Shown in pieces: positions 39,400-50,300 of a stretch of DNA of 64,000 nt. A program made the translations under genes and the position numbers. The stretch is from Actinomycetaceae bacterium. Its GTDB lineage: Bacteria > Actinomycetota > Actinomycetes > Actinomycetales > Actinomycetaceae. The DNA lies in NCBI GenBank assembly GCA_030540715.1, contig JAUNVQ010000002.1:49886-113885 (forward strand), written 5' to 3'. How positions within the stretch are numbered: the first letter of the stretch is position 1; each line of letters opens with the position of its first letter. The notes under the pieces were generated by a model that saw nothing but the letters and a program-made list of their open reading frames with translations, made no database searches and was not told the origin of the DNA.

Positions 39400-39996
39400 A
39401 TGGTCAAGCGTTTCTTTTCAAAGAAATCAAAGGCAGAACAGGTTGCCGACACAGTGAAAGAAAAGGCAGCCGAAGTTGCGCAGCAGTCAATCAACTGGGC
39501 AGCTCCACATGTCGAAGAAATTCAGAAAAAAGTTGAAAAGCAGGTGATTCCAGCGGTGAAATCCAAAGTTGAAGATGTGAAGGAAGTCCTTGCCGATGCT
39601 TCCGTAACAGCAAAAGATTCCATTCATGAGGCAACCAAACATGCCGATAAAGCTGCTAAGAAGGGTCTTGAGAAAGCAAAGAAACACGGCGCTCAACTGT
39701 CTAATAAGGCCGAAAAACTGACAAAGAAGGAGATTGTGAAAGTGGAAAAGAAGAAGTCACATAAGGGCCTTGTGTTTTTACTGCTGCTACTGGTTACCGC
39801 AGCGGCTGGCGTTGTATTCTGGAAGCGCTCGCAGCCCGTCGATGATCCCTGGGCCGAGGAATACTGGGAAGACATCGACCTTGACGACATTGAAGCAAAA
39901 GTAGACGATGTCGAGGAAGCTGTTACAGACAAAGCTGAAGACGCTAAGGAAGCAGCAAAGGACACTGTTGACAAAGTGAAAGATGCGGTGAAGTAG
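39400..39996 (+). CDS. helical membrane protein, conserved actinobacterial hypothetical
   Basis: A 198-residue protein of charged helices. Residues 1-120 are Lys/Ala/Glu-rich with an amphipathic 11-residue-like pattern, recalling YtxH or LEA-type proteins; one transmembrane helix lies at about 123-142; then WKRSQPVDDPWAEEYWED and an acidic helix (KAEDAKEAAKDTVDKVKDA). The PWAEEYW segment is familiar from actinobacterial membrane proteins of unknown function. AGGTGAGGAG precedes the start. The gene is divergent from ppiA, with promoters in the 200-base gap. It may be a membrane-stress or envelope protein, but this is a guess. Confidence 0.8.
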   Translation: MVKRFFSKKSKAEQVADTVKEKAAEVAQQSINWAAPHVEEIQKKVEKQVIPAVKSKVEDVKEVLADASVTAKDSIHEATKHADKAAKKGLEKAKKHGAQLSNKAEKLTKKEIVKVEKKKSHKGLVFLLLLLVTAAAGVVFWKRSQPVDDPWAEEYWEDIDLDDIEAKVDDVEEAVTDKAEDAKEAAKDTVDKVKDAVK

Positions 39997-40238
39997 GCAC
40001 AGATAGTTCTGCCAACGCACACTTGTCAAAGATAGAGCTGTGTATCACTGCAAAGCTTGCCATCACAATCAACCACGTGACGGTAGCAACAACACTTTTT
40101 CAATACAGTGAAATCGTTGCATAACGAGCCGCAGCTGCTTTGGCGACATTGTTAAGTGGTATTGTTACAGCCATCGAGAAGCAAGTAGCATCTTGTACAG
40201 AAAGTGCGAACGGGAACTGGTGGACAAATTTAACAAGG

Positions 40239-40266
40239 ATGGGGTCGGTTCGCTGGCCCCATTTTT
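40239..40266 (+). terminator. intrinsic terminator without an upstream gene
   Basis: Stem ATGGGG/CCCCAT followed directly by TTTTT. The nearest plus-strand gene ends 240 bases upstream, so it either ends that transcript late or marks the 3' end of a small RNA. Confidence 0.65.
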
Positions 40267-40310
40267 GTTGCCTAAAACCTGATAAGGTCTACCGTTTGTT
40301 AGTTGAAGTC

Positions 40311-40373
40311 AAACTGCCCCCCACGGATCACTGTGATACGTGGGGGTTAGTTTGCGTTTCACACTGACGCAAA
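40311..40373. other. pair of adjacent stable hairpins
   Basis: A first stem combines CCCCCACG/CGTGGGGG with the outer AAACT/AGTTT. Directly after it comes TTTGCGT/ACGCAAA around a 9-base loop. They are structured on either strand and lie between the orphan terminator and the AT-rich segment. A C6 run is present, but in a stem and not in a loop, so this is not a clear 6C RNA. Confidence 0.5.
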
Positions 40374-41221
40374 CAGGTCGTGACACCCTATGGTGCAGTA
40401 AGCTATCACAGCGTGCGAAATGCGAGCCAGATTTGCATCAATGCTGAAGGGAAGACCCCTTCAACGTGAGCATAACGCTGGCCTCCCTGCCTTGTTAGTA
40501 CTCTGACGGTCCCCATGAACCGATCCCACCAGCTAGGGATGGGACAATTACAGTATATCGAAAAATGAGAACACTGTTCGAATCTAAAATTGGAGGTACG
40601 CCGAACGTACTTTACCTCTTTCAAAACTTATTGATCATACACGTCAGAGTTATTTTTATTTGACCGTGTGATTAATTTTTATTCATGCTGGTAATTGACT
40701 GAAAATAAGGATCGATTAATTATTTTAATAGATTAGATCGAATGCTGAAATAATTCTGCATATTTATACATAACTACGCATAGGATATCATTTTTATTAA
40801 CTCCAACGAATAGTGGACATAAGTCCTAATTTCCACACCAACGCCTTCTTTAGACATCTGTAGCCTATGGTTCCTGAAAATACTTGAGATGTTATATTCG
40901 ATATACATAAACGTATTTTATTCTCACATTGTGGATGCTGCCTTCAAGATGCCTGTGCAGGTATTGATTTTTCCCATCTTTTATCACGACACAATGGCAA
41001 CGACTTGTCTTCCTTTATTTTGCAGTCACTTCACTTACCAGAGTGTCTACGGTGTAGGAAGATGTGAGACTCACCTGTCCATTTTTCTGATAATTCCGAA
41101 TATCTTCCCACGGCATTCTTCCTGTCTACCCTCAAGAGCCATATCCGTAGATCGGTGTTAGTGGCTTCTGATGTTGAAGGAACAGACATATTGTTGTTGA
41201 CAACATACTTTATGAGAGTCT

Positions 41222-41255
41222 AAAAGCGGGCTGATCGTAGGATCAGCCCGCTTTT
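41222..41255 (-). terminator. terminator of the giant adhesin gene
   Basis: Perfect 15-bp stem AAAAGCGGGCTGATC/GATCAGCCCGCTTTT with a 4-base loop, 50 bases past the stop on the minus strand. Confidence 0.93.
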
Positions 41256-41304
41256 CATCATCAGGTTGAGTGGCACAGGCACACGCGCCACTCATTTTAT
41301 GTAA

Positions 41305-44300
41305 TTATTTTTGAGTGTCGCGACGACGTGAGGGACTTGCCCATACCAACATGCCACCTGCAACCAAAGCCATCAGACCAAGAGCAATCAAAGTGAAGGT
41401 TGTTGCACCAGTCTTAGATAGCAGCGTTGGAATAAATGGAGTTGATGGCGGAGGTGTGACACCTGGAGGTGTTGGACCAGGAGGTGTCTCACCCGGAGGT
41501 GTTGTTGGTGGTGTCTTCGGGATTTTAACGGTAACTGTCTGTGGCTCCGAATTAATATCGTGGTGCCAGGCAATCATGTAGCCGTCTTTGTCGAAGAGAG
41601 TTTCGAAGGCTACAACCTTCTTCATCTTTGCCAGAGCATCCTTAGGAACGGTCCATTCCATTGAGACCTCTCCATCAACATACCCCTTGTCATTGTTCCC
41701 CTCGCCGGTGGTAAATGTAACTTCGATAAAGCCATTCAGGCCGTCCTTACATTCAACCTTCTTCCCATCAACAGTACAGGTATTACCGACCTTTGCCGTG
41801 GAGATAACACCGCTAGCACCTGCATCGCTGTCCTTGTGCAGACGGCCAAGCATTGTGTACTCGGTGTGTGGCAACAAATCGTTATAGCGAATGGTATCCA
41901 CAACAACCTGATCAGAACCGCGATAAGCAATACCAGAAGTACCTTTATCCGTCTTTACCTTCAAAACTGTGCCGATTTCCGGGCAGTTATCAGGATTACC
42001 TGGTTTATTTGGTTCGTCAGGTGTCGTAGGTGGCACGTATGGGTGCTCTGGTGGCAAATCAGGTGTGTTCGGAGGATTGTCCGGGCCTTCAGGTGGCGGA
42101 GGACATTCATCCTTGGCTATGACTGTTTGTGCTTCATCGTTAATGTTAGCGTGAGTTGCTACTTCTTGTTCACCAAGGTAGGCACGTTCGAAGACTACAA
42201 ACTGCGAGTTCCTGGTGACCGCCTTAGCTGGCACAACGAAGTCCATAAAGACACTGCCATTGACATAGGAATCCGCTTCACCTGATGGCGAGAATGTCAC
42301 AGAAACAATGCCGTTACCTTCATTCTTGCATTCGAGGTCGACTGCATCCGTGCCGCCTTCAACTTGGACTGAGCAGTCCTTACCGGCAACTACGTTACTG
42401 ACGATTCCACCGTCGGCGCCGTTCACCTTCTTATGCAGCTCACCCTTAATGGTATAGGTCTTACCAACCTGTAGGTTCGTAAACATTACTTCATCCATAA
42501 TGTTTGCATCGCTGCCAGAGCGAACCACACGGTCTGGACCTTCAACATTCGGGCTCGGAATCTTCTCGGTAGCAGAGGTCTTCAATGTCGGTTTCTTCGG
42601 TTCTGGCTTCACCTTGACTGTCTGCGCATCATCATCAATATCGTGGTGCTTCGCAATCTCGGTATCCTTTTCGTAGGCTGTCTCGAAGGCAACAATATGT
42701 TCTGTCTTCTGCAGGTCAGCCTGCGGCACCAAGAACTTCAAGGTGACATTGCCGTTAACGCGGTCTTGGCCTTCGGGTGCTGCTGGTGTAGTGAAGGTCA
42801 GCGACACAACGCCATTACCTTCATCCTTGCAATCAACACCGTCAACCTTTGCACCATCAACTAGGCAACCAGTCGAGGCTTTCACGTCTTTCAAGACGCC
42901 ACCGTCTTTACCGTTGACCTTCTTATGCAGTTCACCCTTCATGGTGTACTGCGTTTCAGGTTTCAGGTTCGAGTAGATAACCAAGTCAGCTACTTCTGCA
43001 GCGTCAGCGGCCGAAACTTCCTTGTCACCATCGGTTGCATCGGTAGCATTTGTACTGATTCCAGGCTCTTCTGGTGTCGAAGGCGGAATCTTTGGAATCT
43101 CTACCGTCTGCTTACCATCATCAATGTCGTGGTGTTTGGCGATTTCAATGCCTTGCTCGTATGCAGTTTCAAACACAACAATATATTTGTTCTGCTGAAC
43201 TTCTGCCACGGGTACAACGAAGTGCAGTTCCACTGTTCCGTTAACACGGTTTTGGCCTTCGGGCGCTGCTGGAGTAGTGAAAGTCAACGACACAATACCG
43301 TCACCTTCGTCCTTACAGTCAACACCCTCAACTGTTGCCCCATCAACCAGGCAGCTATCACCAGCCTTAGCTGCGGTAATCACACCGGCATCAACGCCGT
43401 CAACCTTCTTATGCAGTTCACCCTTGACGGTGTACTCAGTAAGAGGTTTGAGATTCTTGTAGGTTACAACGTCAGCAATCTTGGCATCGGCAGTAGGTGC
43501 AACCACGCGATCACCATCAGCCATATCCTTCGCATCGGTTGTAATGCTGGGCTTTTCTGGCGTTTCTGGGATCTTCGGGATGTCTACTGTCTGCTTCACA
43601 TCATCAATGTCGTGGTGTTTGGCGATTTCAATGCCTTGCTCATATGCAGTTTCAAACACAACAATCTGTGTTGTCTGTTTCAGCTCGGAAACGGGCACAA
43701 CGAAATGAAGTTCCACAGTTCCATCGACACGCAGTTTACCTTGAGGTGCTGCTGGCGTAGTGAAGGTCAGCGACACAACGCCATTACCTTCATCCTTACA
43801 GTCAACATCGTCAACCTTCGCGCCATCAACCAGGCAGCCTTCTCCAGCAACTGCAGACGTGATGACTCCACCATCGGTTCCGTCAAGCTTCTTATGCAGC
43901 TCACCCTTAACGGTGTACTCAGTAAGAGGTTTGAGATTCTTGTAGGTCACAACGTCAGCAATCTTGGCATCAGCTGTTGCATCAACGACACGGTCACCAT
44001 CAGCCATATCCTTAGCGTCGGTGGTAATACCAGGTGTTCCTGGAGGTGTCACTGGAACGAAGTAGTTCGTCGCTTCAAGTGCAAAGTTAATCTCTGCCCC
44101 CTGGCCTTCTACCGGCACATTGAATGTGTAGGAAGTATTGGCAGGTTTCTTGTCAGCCTTACCAGCTTCAACAACCTTGTCAACAGACTTACCATTAACC
44201 TTCCATGCAACAGCGTTCCATTTCTTGCCTTCTCCAAGGTCTAGTGGCTGCCAGCCAGTGGCTTCAGTGTATTCCGCCTGAACTGGACCAACTTCGGTAA

Positions 44301-47300
44301 TGGTGCATTGTTTACCCATGAAGTTCGACGGGAACACCTCTGACGCTGTTTCCTCGGCTTTAAGAACAAAACGTGTGACGTTCTTCGTATCATCTGCACA
44401 CGAGAATTCGAATCCGTACAGAGTGTCTGCTGGAAGTTTCTCTTCAGCGGAATCAACAACCGTCTTCTTCAGCGTCAGTTTGCCCTCGGGCGGCAGTGGT
44501 GGTTCCACTGTCATCCTGATCTTCTGGTTAGCATCGCTGGTGTCTTTGTGAACACCAACTGGCCGCACGCCTTCCTTAGGCTGACCATTTTCTACATCAG
44601 ATGCCTTATAGACCTCTTCGAACAAAACGATGTCAAGGTTAGCTGTTGCAGCGTCATCACCCTTAAGTTTCAGGGTTAGTGGCACTTCAACCACTCCGTC
44701 ACGAGTATCATTTGTGACAGTGAACTTCTGTGAACCGTTATACGTTTCAGCTGGATCCAGTGGTGCATTGGTTTGGGTATCGATGAATGTACCAAAAGCT
44801 ACATAATCACCAATAGGCAGGTTGTACCAACTGAGCTTATCAGTAATGATTTCAGTTTGGTTCGGTTCGCCGGTCAGACGCACGGTCTTAACACGCGCTT
44901 CTTTACCTTCGTTGTTCTTCAACGTTGCATAGGTACCAATGGATGGATTTTGACGCATGGTCTGGTCTGCATCCTTGGGATCTTCGTGCGTAGCCGTTGG
45001 CTTATCATTCGGATTTTTCGGCGTGACATCCTTATCACCTGGTTTCACCGGGTTAAGGGATTCTTCGTCCCACAGTTGCTCGAAGGCAACCAGTTTCTTA
45101 TTACCTTGGAGGACGGAGCCCGGTACCTCAAACACAACCTTGACTGTGCCTGTTGCAAACTCAGCTTTCGGATGACCTTCAGGAGCTTCAACGGTAAAGG
45201 CATTTGAGATTGCCTTCACACCTGTTAGTCCTTTATCTCCGTAGAGTTCACCACTGACGCGATAGGTTTTGCCAACACGAGCATTCGTGTATTTAACAAC
45301 GTCTACCAACTTCACTGTGGTGTCTGGGTTCACTGGGCGGTCATAGGTCTTTGCCTGACCGTCTTCACCGGTTAGTGTTGTACCGATCTTAGGTAAGACC
45401 TTCACGATCTGGTTGTCATCTTCAGGTTCTTCGTGTGTTGCCACAACTTCACCACCGGTTGTCAGTTTCTCAAAGGCTACGACCTTGGCAAACTTATCAA
45501 GTTCGGCAGTAGGCACTGTAAACTCAACGATAACTTCACCGTTGGGGGCTGTTGGAATAAATGCTGCCGATGCAGCGGTGATGCCAGTGTCGATCACACT
45601 ACCCTGCTCGTCCCAAGCCATAAGTTTGCCTTCAGCCTGATAGGTCTTCGTTGTATCCAGGTTGTAGTACTTCACTACGTCTTTCAGAACAACAGACTTA
45701 CCATCGGCACTCACATCATGCTTACCAGCCTGATCTGTCAGCGTAGTACCAATCTTGGGTTGTGTTGGGTATTCGTTATTCACAACGATGGCAACTGTAG
45801 CACCCGGTGTTGGCGTGAAAGTCACACTCTGTCCTTCAACGGAAGTTTCACTGCCGTTGACGGTCCATTTAACGATGCGTGAGTCGAAACCATCGGATTC
45901 TTCGCGAAGCTCGCATTGCTGATGTGGTTTCAATCCATCAACACGCACTTCCTGGCCACCGGCTGTCACTGTAGTTCCGATTGGCGTGAAGACTGTGGCA
46001 TCGCCACAGCGATACTCGAACGAGAACTCTTGAGGAATCTTCAGATCAACACCTGCCGGGGTGGCTACTGCGGATTCTTTCTTCACGGTAAAGGCGGCGG
46101 GGTTATTGGTGTAGGTATTTGTAGCACTCACTTTAACTGTGGAGGCATCACCTGCGCCTACGGTTACCTCTACCGAGTCAGCTTCGCCTTTATCCTCACC
46201 ATTAACACTCCATGTCAATGCGTGGGTGGCGTTGTCAACCTGGGTAGGCGCAAGTTCGCTAATGGTGCACTTGGCTCCAACTGGCAGGTTGTCCCAAACT
46301 GCATCTTCGCCACCGGCTGTCACCGTGTTGTTTTCCTTAACGTCAATAGCTTTACCGTTGTAGGTACATGCCATTGCAAAGGTGAAGTTCTTAGGATCGT
46401 TCAGCATATCCTTTGCGTCACCAGCAAGAACCTTCGATACCTTGATGATACCGCGATCTTGTGTGAACCTGTTGACTGCCTGAATCGCTAAGGCTGTTTT
46501 ACCTGCTGGAACAGTGAATGTCACACGATGATTGGCAACGTCCGTGGTCAATTGTGGGTTATCCGGGTTGGTGAGATCCTTGAAGTGAACACCTTCCCAG
46601 GTGGCATTGGTGACTGAATCAGGCTTCTTCTCGGTCAATGTACATTCAGAGTTAACATTGAGGTTCTTCAGTTTCTCTTCATTACCTGAATGCCATGTAC
46701 TTTGCTGATCGATTGTGAAATTACCTGTCAGAACTTCAGTCGTCACTGAGTCTTTACAAGTGTAATCGAAGGTAAATTTCGCTGCAGGATCAAGGTCAAT
46801 CGCATCGGAATCAACCTGCTTAGAAACCGAGAAACCTGGCTTTTCATCAACATAGGTGTTGTTGGCAGTAACATTGACTGCAACTGATTGGGAGTCAATG
46901 GCGAATGATGCTTTGTTAGCAACGTTTGTTGTTCCATCAACAGTCCATGACAGCAAATGCGTTGCATTAGCTGTTTCTGGCTGATTAATTTCTTCAACCA
47001 CACAGCTTGCTCCCAATGGAACACCTGCTACTTCAACTGCACCACCATTAGCCTTGACTTCTTGGGTACCTGTCTTGACAACTTTGCCTTCTTGCGTACA
47101 GGTGTACTTGAGGGCAAAGTTAGTATCTTGCAGTTGCGTAGTGGTGACACCGGTCGACAGTTTCTTTGCAAGTGTGAACTTACCTGTCTTCTCGGTGTAA
47201 TCATTTGTTGCAGCAATGGCAACAACCGAATCTTTAGCACCAACAGTGAATGCTACTTCACCTGCAGCATTAGCTGTAACAGGTTGGTTATTAACGGTCC

Positions 47301-50300
47301 ACGCTGTCTTTAGTTCTGCATTCTTGATGGATGCATTGACCTCGCGAACCATGCACTTCGTGTTGATTGGCTTATCTGGCCCTGCAAGTGGTGTGCCCTT
47401 AGCAGCAACTGATCCAAGTGTAATCCATTGAGCGTCATCGGAGCACTTGTATTCGAAAGAGTATTGCTTTCCAGCAAGGTCTACATTTCCAGTAGCTGTC
47501 GCAGCAGCCTTCTTTACTGTAAACGTTGCCTTGTTAACAGTGACTGTGTTTGTGGCTGCGAAGGCAAAGTCAGTAGCTTTCAGCTTGTCTTTATTTGCTT
47601 TCGTTACTTTAACAGTCAGAGTTTCACCACCAGTAACACCATCAATACCTGCAGCATCGAAGTTAACCTTCGAGGTAACTGCGTCATTTACTGCGGGTGC
47701 AAGCTCCTTGATGGTACATGTTTCACCAACATATGTGGTGACCTTTTGCTTCGATACTGCGGCTTTCCCATCTGTGACTGTTGCGGTGAGTTTCTGGTCG
47801 TCACCGGTTTGCCCGGGCTTTGCACAGTTAGCAACGAAGTTGTAGGTGCCATTGGCCTGAGCAGCTCCATCACCAGCAAGCAGTTTCTTCACTGGGAATT
47901 CAATCTTTTCATCCACAGGAATGGTCTGCTTGTCATCGTTGATGTCATGGTGTCCGGCAACTTTCTTGCCTTCATAATAAACATCTTCAAATACAACCAT
48001 TGGCTTGGACTGTACCGCTTCAGCCGGAACGACAAACACCAGATCAATGGTTCCACTCACCAGTTCGCCCTCTTTACCGGGTGCAGTAAAGGTAGTAGCG
48101 ACTGAATCGGGCTTGGAACCAACTTGGAAACCTTCACCTGGCTGAACACCCTTGACAACACCACCATCGGTAGCGTTGGGAGCATCACCATTTTGATAGT
48201 GAAGTTGCCCTTCCACCGTGTAGGTCTTTCCAGCAATCAGGTTAGTGTAGCTGACTTTGTCAGTAACCGTAACAGGTTTGCCTTCCTGGGCTGGAACCTC
48301 TGGTTCAGCGTCGGTTGTCACCCCAGGTGTGTCATAGGAGTTTTCTGCAACAACAGCAACTGCAGGTTTATCGCCAGCTTTAATCGTAAAGGTGACAGAA
48401 TCACCGGTAACAACCTTGCCGTTCAGTGTGAATGCAACTTTGCTAAATGTTGCTCCTTCAAAGTGTGCAGGTGCATCATTTTCGGTGATAGTACATTGAG
48501 TACCTTCAGGTAGCTCTGCCGATGTAAAGGCTTTTCCTGTGCTGACGTTTTCAACGCGTGGCGCACCGCAGTCTACTGTGAAGGGGAAGACGGCATCTGC
48601 AGGAACTTTACCAGCTGATGGGCCAACAACCTTCTTTTCAATGGTGAACGACCCCTTCTTATTGGAGGTAACGGTCTGGTTACCATCACCGGGGTTTTCG
48701 TGTTCAACGTCAGGTTTCGGCGTTACTTTATCTGTTCCCGGAGGTGTTGGTACCTCAGGCATGGCGGGCAATTCGCCCTCCCACAGATACTCGAAGGCTA
48801 CATAGGATACACCGACGTTTGAATCAGGTGTAACGGTCCACTTCGGATCGGTGAGGTCAATATAACCATTGACTACGCCGTTAGCTTCGGTCACGCCTTT
48901 AAGATCAGCTGTGGTGAACTTCTTGGTGTAGAAGCCTGTCACAGCCTTACCTGTTGCTTTGTCAATGAAGTAACCGCCAGCGGTATAGGTCTTCCCTTTT
49001 TCAAGACCGGTAAAGGTAATACGGTCTTTCAGCTGTGTAGCTTTGCCCTTGACCAGTTCATTATCGCCTTGGATAGACGCATTGGTCTTCATTGTGGGCT
49101 TCACATAGTCGTTCGTGGCAGTTACTGTCACTGCAGCAGTGCCCTTTGTAATGGTAAAGGTCGCTTTGTTATTGGAAACGGCTCCCGCAGTTGATGTCAG
49201 GTTGACACCCTTGAAACTGTGACCGGCAACCTTAGACGAAGCTGTCTTTTCGGCAACGGTACATGTGGTGCCTACCGGATACTCTGTTGATGTCCATTCG
49301 CCTGCATCAACAATACTGACGCCCGTCACAGGTTTGCCTGCACAGGTTACGTCAAACTCGAAGGAGTTATTGGCACCACCGGTATAGCTAGAGCCTGCAG
49401 CAAACTTCTTTACAATCTTGAAGGAGCCTTTGTCCTGCTCGTAGACGTTAGTAGCGGTAGCTGTTACTTCAGTTGAACCTTCTTCAACAGTCACCTTCGT
49501 GGATTTGGCATCGGCACTAACGTGGCCACCACTGAAGGTCACACCTTTATAGGTGTAGTCATCAATGTCGGTACCCGCTTCGCTTTCGGTAATGGTGCAC
49601 TGGGTTCCCACTGGGAAGGTGCCAAATGAAGCGGTCTGTCCGCCGGTAATCGACACACCTTTTGTAACAGGTGCTGCGTCACCATCTTGGCACACGGCAG
49701 TAAAGTTGAATGTTTTACCTGCAGCCGATGCTCCCTCAACAACCTTGCTGATCTTTACTTCACCAGTTTTGCGCTGGTACCTGTTGGTTGCAGTAACGGT
49801 AACAACAGGACTGGAATCGTCCTTTACCTGGACTTTTTCAGGAGAACCTGGAACGTTACCACCGGCATAGGTAACACCGTTGAAGGTGTAGCCAGGAATA
49901 GCTGCCGAATCAGGTTGTTCGCTGACAGTACACGTTGTTCCATAGTTATATGGGCCAAATTCAACGGTTCCGTCTTTCTTCGCAGTCTTTGTGACGGCGG
50001 CTGAACCATCGTCACATGTTGCTGTGAAGCTGAAGTTGTTGTTGACTGTGCCAGGACCGCCTTCAACAACCTTCTTTACCTGGAATTTACCCTTGGTTAC
50101 GTCGTACTTATTGATGGCTTGAACGGCAACTGCCTGTTCGCCTTCTTTAATGGTGAACGAGACGGTTGGGTTCGGGAATTGACCACCGACTGTCTGGCCG
50201 CTGGCTGTTTCGAAGGTAGCACCTGTTAGTTTCATTCCTGTGACGTCATCAGCTGCTGCTCCGCTTTCTTCAACAACACAGGTTGTGCCAACATCATATG

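Larger units (their letters stand above)
39997..41221. other. long intergenic region; structured part then AT-rich part
   Basis: About 1.2 kb without a supportable gene. From 40140 to 40470 several hairpins are seen (listed separately, plus TGAAGGG/CCCTTCA at 40445-40463). From about 40630 to 40900 the DNA is clearly more AT-rich than the surrounding genes. The short open frames near 40140, 40406 and 40889 have no ribosome sites or recognisable families. Confidence 0.6.

Noticed and set aside
40311..40373. 6C RNA
   Set aside because: The run of six C lies in a paired stem; 6C RNA needs C-rich loops in two hairpins.
40630..41200. Replication origin in the AT-rich segment
   Set aside because: No DnaA boxes (TTATCCACA-like) were seen, and dnaA is not adjacent.
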